Shown: positions 9,398-19,272 of the stretch, one piece after another | Position numbering within the stretch: the stretch's first letter is position 1 | How the letters are laid out: every line of letters starts with the position of its first letter | NCBI GenBank assembly: GCA_019636285.1 | Contig: JAHBXV010000032.1 | Span: 1-64,000, forward strand | Length of the DNA: 64,000 nt | DNA from: Planctomycetaceae bacterium | GTDB lineage: Bacteria > Planctomycetota > Planctomycetia > Planctomycetales > Planctomycetaceae | Direction of reading: 5' to 3' | Position numbers and translations under genes: made by a program | The notes under the pieces: generated by a model | What the model saw: the letters and a program-made list of their open reading frames with translations, nothing else | What the model was told of the DNA's origin: nothing | Database searches by the model: none

Positions 9398-9754
9398 ATG
9401 CGAATCAAGAAGGGCGACCAGGTGGTGGTGACGGCGGGGGATGACGCCTCGTCGACTCCTCACAAGGTGTTGCAAGTGGTCGAGGGTGGCAAGCGGCTCG
9501 TCGTCGAGGGCGTGAACCGTGCCTACCGGCACGTCAAGCGCGGCCATCCGAAGTCGCCGCAGGGCGGGCGATTGTCGATCGAAATGCCGATCGCGATTTC
9601 GAACGTGCAGTTCTATTGCGAGAAGTGCAACGGTCCGACGCGGATTGGTTATCGTTACGACGACGAAGGACGCAAGGAGCGGTTCTGCCGCAAGTGCCAG
9701 GCATCGGCCGGGATCATCAGCCCGCCGCGTCCGAAGTACGCGAAGAAGGCCTGA
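9398..9754 (+). CDS. rplX: 50S ribosomal protein L24, zinc-ribbon type
   Basis: 118 residues. The N-terminal KOW motif (MRIKKGDQVVVTAGDD...VVEGGKRLVVEGVN) is followed by a C-terminal ribbon with CEKC and CRKC pairs, likely a zinc site. L24 initiates 50S assembly. The ATG is preceded by GGTGGAG seven bases upstream; the in-frame GTG four codons earlier lies inside that site and is less likely. Confidence 0.95.
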   Translation: MRIKKGDQVVVTAGDDASSTPHKVLQVVEGGKRLVVEGVNRAYRHVKRGHPKSPQGGRLSIEMPIAISNVQFYCEKCNGPTRIGYRYDDEGRKERFCRKCQASAGIISPPRPKYAKKA

Positions 9755-9851
9755 TTGGCCTGGAACTGCCGGTGTTGGCTGATTGAAAACAGAAAAGCGA
9801 TCGAATTTGACTCCCCGGACTGATCGGGGACTGCCAGAGCGAGTGACGGTC

Positions 9852-10403
9852 ATGGCCAGGTTGCAGGAAAAGTATCGGAACGAGGTCGCCCCCGAGCTCG
9901 CCAAGGAGCTGGGCCGGGATAATCCTCATGCGTTGCCGCGTCTGGAAAAGATCGTGGTGAGCATGGGGCTCGGCAAGTCGATCGGCGAGCGGAAGCGTCT
10001 CGAAGAGGCGACCGGCCAACTCGCGCTGATCACGGGCCAGAAGGCGCAGATCACCAAGTCCCGCAAGGCCGTGTCCGGATTCCGGCTGCGTGAGGGCATG
10101 GAAGTCGGCGCCCGCGTGACGCTGCGTGGTAAGCGGATGTACGAATTTCTCGATCGATTGATCGTCCTGGCGCTGCCGCGAGTTCGCGACTTTCGCGGCG
10201 TGAGCTTCAAGGCATTCGATGGTCGTGGCAATTACAGCATGGGCCTGAACGAACAGTTGGTCTTCCCGGAAATCGATCCGGATAAGGTCACGTTCGTGCA
10301 GGGAATGAACATCACGATGGTGACGACGGCCCGCAGCAACGACGAAGGGCTGCTCTTGCTGAAGAAAATGGGCGTTCCGTTCCGCAAAGCGGACGCCAAC
10401 TAG
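9852..10403 (+). CDS. rplE: 50S ribosomal protein L5
   Basis: 183 residues. The conserved segments are MARLQEKYRNEVAPEL, PRLEKIVVSMGLG, GQKAQITKSRKAVSGFRLREGMEVG, VTLRGKRMYEFLDRL, and the C-terminal GMNITMVTTA. L5 binds 5S rRNA and touches P-site tRNA. The ATG at MARLQEK fits the family; 23 codons of open frame upstream are unconserved. It precedes rpsN in the standard order. Confidence 0.96.
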   Translation: MARLQEKYRNEVAPELAKELGRDNPHALPRLEKIVVSMGLGKSIGERKRLEEATGQLALITGQKAQITKSRKAVSGFRLREGMEVGARVTLRGKRMYEFLDRLIVLALPRVRDFRGVSFKAFDGRGNYSMGLNEQLVFPEIDPDKVTFVQGMNITMVTTARSNDEGLLLLKKMGVPFRKADAN

Positions 10404-10529
10404 TTAAGATATCTCGCTTCACCGGCGGTCGTCTGACCAGTCCTGTGGGCCGATTAAGTTGATCGACTGGGATTTCAGGGTTTCCTGTAGAGATGGGCGG
10501 AATGGGTTCCGCCGACATGGGGTATCGGA

Positions 10530-10715
10530 ATGGCGAGTAAGGCGCACATCGCGAAGGCTAAGCGGACGCCGAAGTTTACGTCGCGTCTGGAGCATCGGTG
10601 CAACCTTTGCGGTCGTCCGCGGGCTGTTTACCGGAAGTTCAAGCTCTGCCGCTGCTGCTTCCGGAACATGGCCTTGGATGGTCTCATTCCAGGTGTGAAG
10701 AAGGCCAGTTGGTAG
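10530..10715 (+). CDS. rpsN: 30S ribosomal protein S14, type Z
   Basis: 61 residues, the short zinc-containing form. CNLC and CRCC pairs bind zinc, flanked by RLEHRC and the C-terminal [11 protein letters not shown]14 sits in the 30S head. The short form lacks the internal insertion of E. coli S14. It lies between rplE and rpsH, as in bacteria carrying the Z type. Confidence 0.96.
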   Translation: MASKAHIAKAKRTPKFTSRLEHRCNLCGRPRAVYRKFKLCRCCFRNMALDGLIPGVKKASW

Positions 10716-10878
10716 GTGGTGTCGCCGCTTCTGACACCGTCTGAAGCGGGCCCCCTGAGCGATCTCGCGTTTCTGACAGCTTTGACGCGTCAGCGTAACG
10801 CCACTGCGAAGACAGCGACCGTGAAATCAACGATAGTCCGGGCGTGACTCGGGCGAGTGAATCGAAGGTAATCTGGCG

Positions 10879-11274
10879 ATGATGACCGATCCTGTGGCGG
10901 ATATGTTGACCCGGCTCCGGAATGCCATCCGGAACGAAGCGCCATTTGTCGAGATGCCGACATCCCGGTTGAAGGTGGGCATCGCCGAGGCCTTGAAGCG
11001 CGAAGGCTACATCTGGGAATTCGCCGAGATCGAGGCCTCGCCGCGTAATGTGTTGCGAATCGACCTGAAGTATGGTCAATACGGCGAGCGAGTGATTCAA
11101 TCGGTCCGTCGTGTCAGCCGTCCAGGCCGACGCGTCTACTCGGGCGGTAAGGATCTGCCGAACGTCTTGCAGGGTCTGGGAATCACCTTGGTCTCGACAA
11201 ACCAAGGGATTTTGTCGAACCGTGAGGCGCGGGCGAAGGGGATCGGCGGCGAAATTCTGTGTGAATTGTATTAG
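10879..11274 (+). CDS. rpsH: 30S ribosomal protein S8
   Basis: 131 residues. It shows DPVADMLTRLRNAIRNEAPFVEMPTS, RVSRPGRRVYSG and the C-terminal QGILSNREARAKGIGGEILCELY typical of S8, a primary binder of the 16S central domain. Two ATGs stand side by side at the start, so the start may be one codon later. In E. coli S8 represses the spc operon; no such target is evident here. Confidence 0.96.
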   Translation: MMTDPVADMLTRLRNAIRNEAPFVEMPTSRLKVGIAEALKREGYIWEFAEIEASPRNVLRIDLKYGQYGERVIQSVRRVSRPGRRVYSGGKDLPNVLQGLGITLVSTNQGILSNREARAKGIGGEILCELY

Positions 11275-11395
11275 ACCGAATTTTCAGGATCTGGCGTTGA
11301 GTCAAAGCGTTGCCTGACCGGGTTCCTCGGCGAATCGGAAACGGGCATCGGAAGGTTCATGCGGGGCGAAAGCCCACAGTTGGAATTGCGGAATC

Positions 11396-11941
11396 ATGTC
11401 GCGAATCGGAAAGAAGCCCGTTCCCGTCCCGAAAGACGTGGCCGTCACCCTCGCGGGCGATGAAGTGACGGTCAAGGGCAAGAACGGCGAACTGCGGTTC
11501 ACAACGCCTTCCGAAATTGGCGTGAAGTTCGACGAGTCGACCCGGGAAATTACAGTGACCCGTCCGGACGACACCCGTAACAGCCGCGCTCTGCACGGTC
11601 TGACACGGGCGATTCTGAACAACATGGTTCGCGGCGTTGTCCAGCACTGGGAAAAGAAGCTCGAAATTCAGGGAGTCGGCTACCAGGCCGCGCTGAGTGG
11701 CAAGAAGCTGTCTCTGCAGGTCGGGTTTGCAAACACGATCGAACTCCAGGTTCCCGCTAACGTGGTCTGCGAAGTTCCCGACACCACGCACATTAACGTG
11801 CGGAGTGCGGATCGCCAGGCTGCCGGACAGTTCGCGGCCCAGATTCGCTCGGTTCGTCCGCCGGAGCCATATAAGGGCAAGGGCATTCGCTACGCTGACG
11901 AGCACGTCAAGCGGAAGGCGGGCAAGGCGTTCGGCAGTTAG
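11396..11941 (+). CDS. rplF: 50S ribosomal protein L6
   Basis: 181 residues. It opens MSRIGKKPVPVPKDVAVTL and holds the duplicated L6 domains. The second includes the conserved RPPEPYKGKGIRY that binds 23S rRNA near the factor-binding site, followed by DEHVKRKAGKA. Length and start agree with the family. The order rpsH-rplF-rplR is standard. Confidence 0.97.
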   Translation: MSRIGKKPVPVPKDVAVTLAGDEVTVKGKNGELRFTTPSEIGVKFDESTREITVTRPDDTRNSRALHGLTRAILNNMVRGVVQHWEKKLEIQGVGYQAALSGKKLSLQVGFANTIELQVPANVVCEVPDTTHINVRSADRQAAGQFAAQIRSVRPPEPYKGKGIRYADEHVKRKAGKAFGS

Positions 11942-12002
11942 TCGGTCTTTGGTCGAGTCGGGTCTGTTTGGTTGGCGGCTTGGGATTGGGTAGAGAACGG
12001 TC

Positions 12003-12368
12003 ATGAAGCTTCAAAAGCGTCTTCACGCACAACAGACACGACGGTCCTACCGGGTTCGGAACACGGTGCGCGCGAGCGGCCGATTGCGGCTGACGGTCTT
12101 CCGCAGCAACCAGCACATCTACGCCCAGATCGTCGACGACGAAGCGGGCAAGACTCTCGTCTCGGCGTCGACCGCCGAGAAGGGTGGTTTGGGCGAAGGC
12201 GCTCACGGAAACACCGTGGCGGCGGCAACCGAAGTCGGCAAGCGGCTGGCTGATCGGGCCAGGTTGGCGGGGATCTCCGAAGTCGCTTTCGATCGAGGTT
12301 CTTACCGGTATCACGGCCGTGTCGCCGCGCTGGCTGACGCAGCCCGCGACGGTGGTTTGGAGTTCTAA
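12003..12368 (+). CDS. rplR: 50S ribosomal protein L18
   Basis: 121 residues. Family features are a basic N-terminus, [24 protein letters not shown], and the C-terminal [27 protein letters not shown]18 binds 5S rRNA. The ATG starts the protein at [20 protein letters not shown], which agrees with homologues. Confidence 0.96.
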   Translation: MKLQKRLHAQQTRRSYRVRNTVRASGRLRLTVFRSNQHIYAQIVDDEAGKTLVSASTAEKGGLGEGAHGNTVAAATEVGKRLADRARLAGISEVAFDRGSYRYHGRVAALADAARDGGLEF

Positions 12369-12526
12369 GCGGCCGGAGTGTCCGGCGTTCGAGCCGGTTG
12401 CTGTCGCTGGGCCGTGAATTCGAGTACAACTACGGAGCTTGAGGACGACATTCGAGGAGTCGTCATTCGGCCTCAATCCGAGATTCATTGAGACAGCTGA
12501 TTCGCTGAGACAGCCAAGGAGCAGAC

Positions 12527-13012
12527 GTGTCCACCGCAGAAGGTCAATCGACGCAGAATCCCGAGCACGTCATCCAGATTCGACGATGTGCTTGCGTGGT
12601 CAAGGGGGGCCGTCGTTTCAGCTTCGCCGCTCTGGTCGTCGTTGGTGACGGTCAGGGCCGTGTCGGTTTCGGCTACGGCAAGGGGAACGAAGTTCCGCAA
12701 GCCGTGGAAAAGGCTGTCAAGCGAGCCAACCGCAAGATGATTCAGGTGCCCCAGCGTGGCACGTCGATTCCGCACCAGGTCATTGGCCGGTTCGGAACCT
12801 CGCGGGTGATGTTTTACCCGGCGAACGCGGGGACCGGGATTATCGCCGGCGCGGCGCTGCGATCGGTCGCCGAGTCGGTCGGCCTGAAGGATGTTCTCAC
12901 GAAAGTGCGGGGATCGAGCAATCCTCTGAACGTGATTCGCGCGGCGTTTGACGCTCTGCAGCAGATCCGGACCCGCGAAGAAGTCGCGCGTTTGCGCGGA
13001 GTGGAGCTGTAA
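12527..13012 (+). CDS. rpsE: 30S ribosomal protein S5
   Basis: 161 residues. The dsRBD-like core is seen as VVKGGRRFSFAALVVVGDGQG, GFGYGKGNEVPQAVEKAVK, and APANAGTGIIAG-like ending NPLNVIRAAFDAL. S5 affects translational accuracy at the mRNA entry. The start is GTG, preceded by AAGGAG at five to six bases. It is followed three bases later by rplO with no rpmD (L30) between. Confidence 0.96.
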   Translation: MSTAEGQSTQNPEHVIQIRRCACVVKGGRRFSFAALVVVGDGQGRVGFGYGKGNEVPQAVEKAVKRANRKMIQVPQRGTSIPHQVIGRFGTSRVMFYPANAGTGIIAGAALRSVAESVGLKDVLTKVRGSSNPLNVIRAAFDALQQIRTREEVARLRGVEL

Positions 13013-13015
13013 ATC

Positions 13016-13465
13016 ATGATGATCCATGACGTCAACGAAGGGATTGTCGGCAACCGCACGCGGAAGCGTGTTGGTCGCGGCATCGGCTCCGGTCACGGCA
13101 AGACCTCCGGTCGCGGCCACAAGGGGGCCAAGAGCCGGTCGGGTTATCGCCGTCACTTCGGCGAGGAAGGCGGCCAGACGCCGTTGTTCCGCCGGATCGC
13201 CAAGCGTGGCTTCAACAACGCGGCCTTCCAGCTGCGGATTGCCGAAGTCAATCTCGACGCGCTCGACACGGCGTTTGAAGACGGTGCCTCGATCACGCCC
13301 GAAGTGCTGGCCGAAAAGGGCCTGGCCAAGGGACGCTTCGACGTCGTCAAGATTCTCGGGAACGGCGAACTGTCGAAGAAGCTGACGGTCTCGGCCCACC
13401 GGTTCTCCCGTTCGGCCGAGGAAAAGATCACCCAGGCGGGTGGTTCCGTCCAACGGCTGTCCTAG
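13016..13465 (+). CDS. rplO: 50S ribosomal protein L15
   Basis: 149 residues. The glycine-rich N-terminal [26 protein letters not shown] and GFEGGQ-like [17 protein letters not shown] are diagnostic. L15 is a late-assembly 50S protein. It starts directly after rpsE, with a GGAG site inside the end of rpsE, indicating coupling. A strong terminator follows the gene. Confidence 0.96.
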   Translation: MMIHDVNEGIVGNRTRKRVGRGIGSGHGKTSGRGHKGAKSRSGYRRHFGEEGGQTPLFRRIAKRGFNNAAFQLRIAEVNLDALDTAFEDGASITPEVLAEKGLAKGRFDVVKILGNGELSKKLTVSAHRFSRSAEEKITQAGGSVQRLS

Positions 13466-13490
13466 CAGCATTGCTCGGGATGAAAAATCG

Positions 13491-13536
13491 CCTTCGGACG
13501 GCGAGGAGTTCCTCGTCTCTCCGAAGGTTTTTTTTT
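13491..13536 (+). terminator. Rho-independent terminator after rplO
   Basis: CCTTCGGA pairs perfectly with TCCGAAGG, and CGAGGA with TCCTCG inside the same hairpin; nine T residues follow immediately. It lies between rplO and secY, so secY is either reached by read-through or has its own promoter. This is one of the clearest terminators in the window. Confidence 0.88.
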
Positions 13537-13703
13537 GCCGGTTCGGGACGCGAGTTTCACTGTTCCCGGAACGGCTGTTTTCGCTAGACTTCGAGGGCCT
13601 CGCCCGATGCGGGGTCACGGAAGCAATGATTGGCGACGTTTCGCGCCGGTTGGCTTCCGCGGGTGGTTACGGATTCTGATTGAGTTCCGAGGGATGCGGA
13701 CAA

Positions 13704-15068
<1,365 letters not shown>

Positions 15069-15171
15069 CCGGATCCCACCGCTGGGTCGGCGCATGGAGC
15101 GGAGTGACGCGAAGTCAAACGCCCGGTGCCGTGCCGTCAAGAGCGAAACCGGGAATTTCCAGGCGGGTTGC

Positions 15172-15201
15172 TTGCCAGCAAGACCGCGATTTGGCTACAC
15201 T
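15172..15201 (+). promoter_or_regulatory. Possible promoter before rpmJ
   Basis: TTGCCA and TACACT are separated by 18 bases, about 60 bases upstream of rpmJ in the 192-base gap after secY. Both hexamers match the sigma-70 consensus in four of six positions. It could drive rpmJ-rpsM-rpsK-rpoA-rplQ. Confidence 0.42.
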
Positions 15202-15260
15202 GCCGCGTTCCGCCGGGGGCTGGGCACCTCGAGCGCGACGACAAGGGGAAAGTTGAGATC

Positions 15261-15377
15261 ATGAAAGTCCGTTCGAGCGTCAAGCGAATTTGCGAACACT
15301 GCAAGATGGTGCAGCGCAAAGGCCGTGTCTACGTGATTTGCTCAGCCGATGCTCGGCATAAGCAGCGTCAGGGCTGA
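15261..15377 (+). CDS. rpmJ: 50S ribosomal protein L36
   Basis: 38 residues: [20 protein letters not shown] followed by GRVYVIC and a final RHKQRQG. The C-x2-C...C...H pattern is the zinc-ribbon form of L36. GGGGAAAGTTGAG precedes the ATG. It sits between secY and rpsM, where L36 is often found. Confidence 0.96.
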   Translation: MKVRSSVKRICEHCKMVQRKGRVYVICSADARHKQRQG

Positions 15378-15569
15378 TTTCGCGTCGTGAGCGAAGGCAA
15401 GGACGGCGGTCGATCATTCGGTTCGCGGTCGCGTCTTCGCCACGGTTTTCAGTAGCCGTGGATCGCAAGACAACAACAAATCGCAAGTCAAATAGAGTGG
15501 TCCGGCCTGATGTCAGGTTTCGGTCCGTTGATTCCAAGTGGTGGGTAGCTGCCGGGAGCTGGGGCGACA

Positions 15570-15956
15570 ATGCCGCGTCTGCAGGGCGTCGATATTCCGA
15601 ATGATAAGCCAGTCGTGATCTCGCTTCAGTACTTGTACGGAGTGGGGCCGAAGGTGGCTTCCGAGATTTGTTTCCGCCTTGAAATCGATCCGCATGGAAA
15701 GGCCCGCGAGTTGTCGGATGACGATCTCGCGCGGATTTCGGCGCTGCTCGACAAGGACTTCCTGGTCGAAGGCCAGTTGCGGCGGTCAGTTCAGCAGAAT
15801 ATCGCCCGCCTGCGGGACATTCAGAGCTATCGTGGTTATCGACATCGCCGCAGCTTGCCAGTGCGGGGCCAACGAACCCGGACGAACGCCCGCACGCGGA
15901 AGGGACCGAAGAAGACGGTTGCCGGTAAGAAGGGCGTGAAGGACATGCGGCACTAA
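15570..15956 (+). CDS. rpsM: 30S ribosomal protein S13
   Basis: 128 residues. The start MPRLQGVDIPNDKPVVISL and the helix-two-turn-helix with YGVGPKVASEICFRLEI are typical; the C-terminus has GYRHRRSLPVRGQRTRTNARTRKGPKKT. S13 sits at the top of the 30S head and contacts the 50S subunit. It is followed by an unusual 299-base gap containing two structured repeats before rpsK. Confidence 0.96.
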   Translation: MPRLQGVDIPNDKPVVISLQYLYGVGPKVASEICFRLEIDPHGKARELSDDDLARISALLDKDFLVEGQLRRSVQQNIARLRDIQSYRGYRHRRSLPVRGQRTRTNARTRKGPKKTVAGKKGVKDMRH

Positions 15957-15964
15957 GTTGTGGT

Positions 15965-16036
15965 GACACGACCTCTGTGCTGTGAGGTGTTTGCCTCCAG
16001 TGTCGCAGGTTTTTGACAAGCACAACCGGTCGTGTC
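15965..16036 (+). repeat. 72-nt structured element, copy 1 (rpsM-rpsK gap)
   Basis: The ends form a perfect 9-bp inverted repeat, GACACGACC with GGTCGTGTC. A second stem GTGCT/AGCAC lies inside, and a small central hairpin CCT/AGG is followed by TTTTT. The element starts nine bases after the rpsM stop. It is a paralogue of the next element, with which it shares length and layout but differs by compensated base pairs. The function is unknown. Confidence 0.8.
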
Positions 16037-16055
16037 AGGGTATCTTGTTCGTGCT

Positions 16056-16127
16056 AACACAACCTCTGTGCCATGAGGTGTTTTCCCGCTGCCTCGCGGG
16101 TTTTCGACAGGCACAACCGGTTGTGTT
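16056..16127 (+). repeat. 72-nt structured element, copy 2 (rpsM-rpsK gap)
   Basis: It has the same length and layout as copy 1, offset by 91 bases. Ends AACACAACC/GGTTGTGTT, inner stem GTGCC/GGCAC, central hairpin CCCGC/GCGGG followed by TTTT. Relative to copy 1, two outer pairs change G-C to A-T and inner pairs change T-A to C-G, always on both sides. This supports a selected or copied fold rather than chance. Confidence 0.8.
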
Positions 16128-16255
16128 GGACGGTGGTCGCGGGACTTCGCGGCTGTGGTGCCTGGTCAGTCAGGCGAATCGTTTCCTTGGCAAATTGCAG
16201 TTCGAGCTCGCGGTCGAAACCGGCCGTGTCAACGTGTTGAGAGAAGGGTTGGAGC

Positions 16256-16636
16256 GTGGCGAAGGCCAAGAAGAAGAAGATTCGTCGCAACGTGACGCGG
16301 GGTCTGGCATTCATCCAGGCCACGTTCAACAACACGATCGTGACCATCACCGACACCAACGGCGATGTGCTGTGCTGGGCAACCGCCGGCACGGTCGGCT
16401 TCAAGGGAAGCCGCAAGAGCACTCCCTTCGCCGCGCAGCGAGCCGCGGAAACGTGTGCCGAGCGCGCCTCGAAGTTCGGTCTTCGCGATATCGAAGTCCG
16501 GGTCAAGGGGCCGGGCTCCGGTCGCGAAAGCGCCATCACGGGTCTGCAGTCGGCTGGCTTGCAGGTGCGATCGATCGAAGATGTAACGCCGCTTCCGCAC
16601 AACGGTTGCCGTCCGCGTAAGAAGCGACGCGTCTAG
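16256..16636 (+). CDS. rpsK: 30S ribosomal protein S11
   Basis: 126 residues. The core has [40 protein letters not shown], and the C-terminal [19 protein letters not shown]11 lies on the 30S platform near the anticodon. The GTG start is preceded by GAGAAGG and GGAG. rpsD, which commonly lies between rpsK and rpoA, is missing here. Confidence 0.96.
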   Translation: MAKAKKKKIRRNVTRGLAFIQATFNNTIVTITDTNGDVLCWATAGTVGFKGSRKSTPFAAQRAAETCAERASKFGLRDIEVRVKGPGSGRESAITGLQSAGLQVRSIEDVTPLPHNGCRPRKKRRV

Positions 16637-16778
16637 CGCGTTGTCCCCGATGGCGGCCGGCGAGATCGGCGGCTGTCGGCCGTGACAGGGCCGCCTATGC
16701 GGCCGGTAGTGAGAGATAGACAGGCGTTTCCGCGGGGAGAGCGGGGACGGAAACGCAGCACAGCAAGCGGGGGATACC

Positions 16779-17792
16779 ATGCGAATTCGTTGGCGCGGTC
16801 TGGAACTTCCGAGTCGAGTCCATTGCGATCACGCGGACGGCGGTCCGAACTACGGCAAGTTCGTGGTCGAACCGTTCGAGCGTGGCTTCGGCGCGACCAT
16901 CGGCAACAGCCTGCGACGGATTCTGCTGAGCAGCCTCGAGGGAAGCTCGATCACTCGCGTGAAGATCCAGGGTGTGCAGCACGAGTTCACCACGATCCCC
17001 GGGGTCGTGGAAGATGTCACCGACATCTGCCTCAACCTGAAGTCGATTATTGTCAAGAACCACAGCTCTGGTCCGAAGACGCTGCGGATCGAGAAGCACG
17101 ACCGTGGGGTCGTGACCGCGGCCGATATCGTTGCCGACGACCAGATCGAGATTCTCAACCGGGATCTGGTCATCGCCACGATGACCGATGACGTCCCGTT
17201 CCATGTCGAAATGCACGTCGAGAACGGTCGTGGGTTCATCCCCGCTCACGAGCAGGAAGGCCAGCTCGAGCCGGAAGTCGGCGTGATTCCGCTCGATGCG
17301 ACCTTCTCTCCGGTGACGCGTGTGCGGTATAAGGTCGAAGAGACCCGTGTCGGTCAGCGAACGAACTACGACCGCCTGACGCTTGAGATCTGGACCGACG
17401 GAACGGTGAATCCGGAGCTGGCGCTCGTCGAGTCGGCGAAGATTCTGCGAAAGCACTTGAACCCGTTCATTAGCTACCGGGAGCCGGGGCCGGAACTGCC
17501 GCCGGAAGGTGGTTTGCGTGGGATGATGGAATCCACCGGTTATTCGCCGGTCGATCTGGAACTGGAAGAACGGCTCAACCAGAGCCTTGCCGAGTTGAAC
17601 CTGTCGGTCCGGGCCACGAACTGCCTGGAATCGGAAGGAATCAACACGGTGCGCGACTTGGTGGGCAAGTCGGAAGACATGCTGCTGCAGGTGCGGAACT
17701 TCGGTGAAACCACCCTGCTGGAAGTGAAAGAACGGTTGGCGGTGCTGGGATTGCGTCTTGGGATGCGATTGCCTCAGTCCGTCAATCGCTAG
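16779..17792 (+). CDS. rpoA: DNA-directed RNA polymerase alpha subunit
   Basis: 337 residues. The N-terminal assembly domain shows the family motif [23 protein letters not shown] and [22 protein letters not shown]. After a linker, the C-terminal domain has [24 protein letters not shown] and [20 protein letters not shown], which binds UP elements and activators. It directly precedes rplQ as in most bacteria. Confidence 0.97.
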   Translation: MRIRWRGLELPSRVHCDHADGGPNYGKFVVEPFERGFGATIGNSLRRILLSSLEGSSITRVKIQGVQHEFTTIPGVVEDVTDICLNLKSIIVKNHSSGPKTLRIEKHDRGVVTAADIVADDQIEILNRDLVIATMTDDVPFHVEMHVENGRGFIPAHEQEGQLEPEVGVIPLDATFSPVTRVRYKVEETRVGQRTNYDRLTLEIWTDGTVNPELALVESAKILRKHLNPFISYREPGPELPPEGGLRGMMESTGYSPVDLELEERLNQSLAELNLSVRATNCLESEGINTVRDLVGKSEDMLLQVRNFGETTLLEVKERLAVLGLRLGMRLPQSVNR

Positions 17793-17935
17793 TTGTGGAT
17801 TAAGCGACCGGTGCGGTATTTTGGGCCGAGCCCGGTAACGGGAACAGCGGGTCACCCAGCGGTCAGTCGACGAGATCATGTAAACGGGCCGGGTGTTGAA
17901 ACCTCGTCTCGTGAGAATTGTTCGGGAAGTCTGTC

Positions 17936-18547
17936 ATGCGTCACCGCAAGAGTGGTCGGTATCTCGGTCGTAACGCCTCGCATCGGCGAGCGATGTTTCG
18001 CAACATGGCTACCAGCCTGGTGACTTCGGCACGTCCCAACGAGGACGACGCTCAGAAGCCGAAGGTGGCCGGTCGTATTATTACGACCGTCGAGAAGGCC
18101 AAAGAGCTTCGTCCGCGGATCGAGAAGCTGATTACGCTCGCGAAGAAGGCGCTGCCTCACCAGGAAGCGGCCGAGCAATTCGCAACCTCCGCCAAGAAGA
18201 ACACTCCCGAGTGGAAGGAATGGCGGAAGTCGGATCGCTGGGTGCAATGGGTGAAGGCGATCAGCCCGGCCGTGAATTTGCGTCGTCGAGCCTTCGCGGC
18301 GCTGCGGGACAAGGCCGCCGTCGAGATTCTGTTTGACGACCTTGCTCCCCGCTATCGCGAGCGTCCGGGTGGTTACACGCGGATCGTTCGCCTGGCTGAA
18401 GTTCGCCTCGGCGACGCCGGCCGCAAGGCGCTGATTGAGTTCGTTGGTGAGAACGATCGCCGCAAGGCCAAGAAGCGAGCCGCCCCCGTGGTGCGGACCG
18501 AAGAGACCGTCGACACCGCCGCGGAAGCACCGGCGACGGAAGGCTAG
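17936..18547 (+). CDS. rplQ: 50S ribosomal protein L17 with insertion and C-terminal extension
   Basis: 203 residues against about 127 in E. coli. [20 protein letters not shown] is diagnostic, and [12 protein letters not shown] near the end of the core is intact. Between LITLAKKAL and the [13 protein letters not shown] part there is a lysine/tryptophan-rich insertion of roughly 40 residues, and after ALIEFV an acidic/alanine-rich tail. Insertions of this kind are, I believe, common in planctomycetes. The ATG follows GGGAAG. It is the last gene of the ribosomal block. Confidence 0.95.
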   Translation: MRHRKSGRYLGRNASHRRAMFRNMATSLVTSARPNEDDAQKPKVAGRIITTVEKAKELRPRIEKLITLAKKALPHQEAAEQFATSAKKNTPEWKEWRKSDRWVQWVKAISPAVNLRRRAFAALRDKAAVEILFDDLAPRYRERPGGYTRIVRLAEVRLGDAGRKALIEFVGENDRRKAKKRAAPVVRTEETVDTAAEAPATEG

Positions 18548-18577
18548 ACGTTTCTCGCTACGCGTAGATTTGATAAG

Positions 18578-18613
18578 GTGCCGGACCATTGGCCTAGCCA
18601 GTCCGGCACTTTT
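18578..18613 (+). terminator. Terminator after rplQ
   Basis: GTGCCGGAC pairs perfectly with GTCCGGCAC, with an inner TGGC/GCCA pairing, followed by four T residues. It closes the ribosomal block. Confidence 0.85.
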
Positions 18614-18672
18614 CATTGGCGGGCAGCGGCTGTGCCGTACCGGGCGGCAGAACTTCAGGCAAGGGCGCGGCG

Positions 18673-19260
18673 ATGGATCGCTCGTTCGACTTCACGGTCG
18701 CGATGAGCCGGCTGTGTGCCGATATCACGCGGCGCTGCGAAGCGCTGTCTCATGTCCGCATGGAACAGGTGCTGGTGACCTTCGCCCAGGCACGCCGCCG
18801 CTGTCTGCACGGCTTGCAGGCGAAGCTGACGCCTCTGCGATTCGAACAGGGCAGCCTCGTCACGCGTCGCGGTTCATCGCTGTGGACGCTACGGCGGATG
18901 TTCGTTGGCGAGCACGAGCAGCTCTACCTGCTCACGTTCTATCTGCCCCGTTTCCTCGACCAGTCGCTCGATGAGAAGTTCATCACGATCTTCCACGAGC
19001 TGTTTCACATCTGCCCGCGATTCAGTGGCGACATTCGGCGGCACGAAGGACGCTATCACGTCCATACGGCCAGCCAGAAGGACTATGATCGCGAGATGGC
19101 CCGCCACGCGGCCGCCTATCTCGCGACAAGGCCGCGCGAGGAACTGTGGGAGTTTTTGCGACACGACTTCAAGACGCTCACGCGACGGCACGGCAGCGTG
19201 ATCGGAACTAAGGTTCCCATTCCCCGGCTGATCCGCATCCCCGAGCAGAAGTCGGCCTGA
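18673..19260 (+). CDS. Putative zinc metallopeptidase (HExxH)
   Basis: 195 residues with no signal peptide. The zinc motif HELFH lies at residues 108-112, followed by HICPRFSGDIRRHEGRYHVH, giving more histidines and acidic residues for metal binding. The ATG at MDRSFDF is chosen because the upstream frame runs into the terminator. I recognise only the metallopeptidase motif; it resembles small proteins annotated as putative metallopeptidases in planctomycetes and phages. It lies right after the ribosomal terminator, and its end is 12 bases from the convergent neighbour. The substrate is unknown. Confidence 0.72.
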   Translation: MDRSFDFTVAMSRLCADITRRCEALSHVRMEQVLVTFAQARRRCLHGLQAKLTPLRFEQGSLVTRRGSSLWTLRRMFVGEHEQLYLLTFYLPRFLDQSLDEKFITIFHELFHICPRFSGDIRRHEGRYHVHTASQKDYDREMARHAAAYLATRPREELWEFLRHDFKTLTRRHGSVIGTKVPIPRLIRIPEQKSA

Positions 19261-19272
19261 TCGGCGTCGGAG

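Noticed and set aside
15964-16130. CRISPR-like repeats between rpsM and rpsK
   Set aside because: Only two units with a 19-base spacer, diverged by paired changes and with palindromic ends; a structured element fits better.
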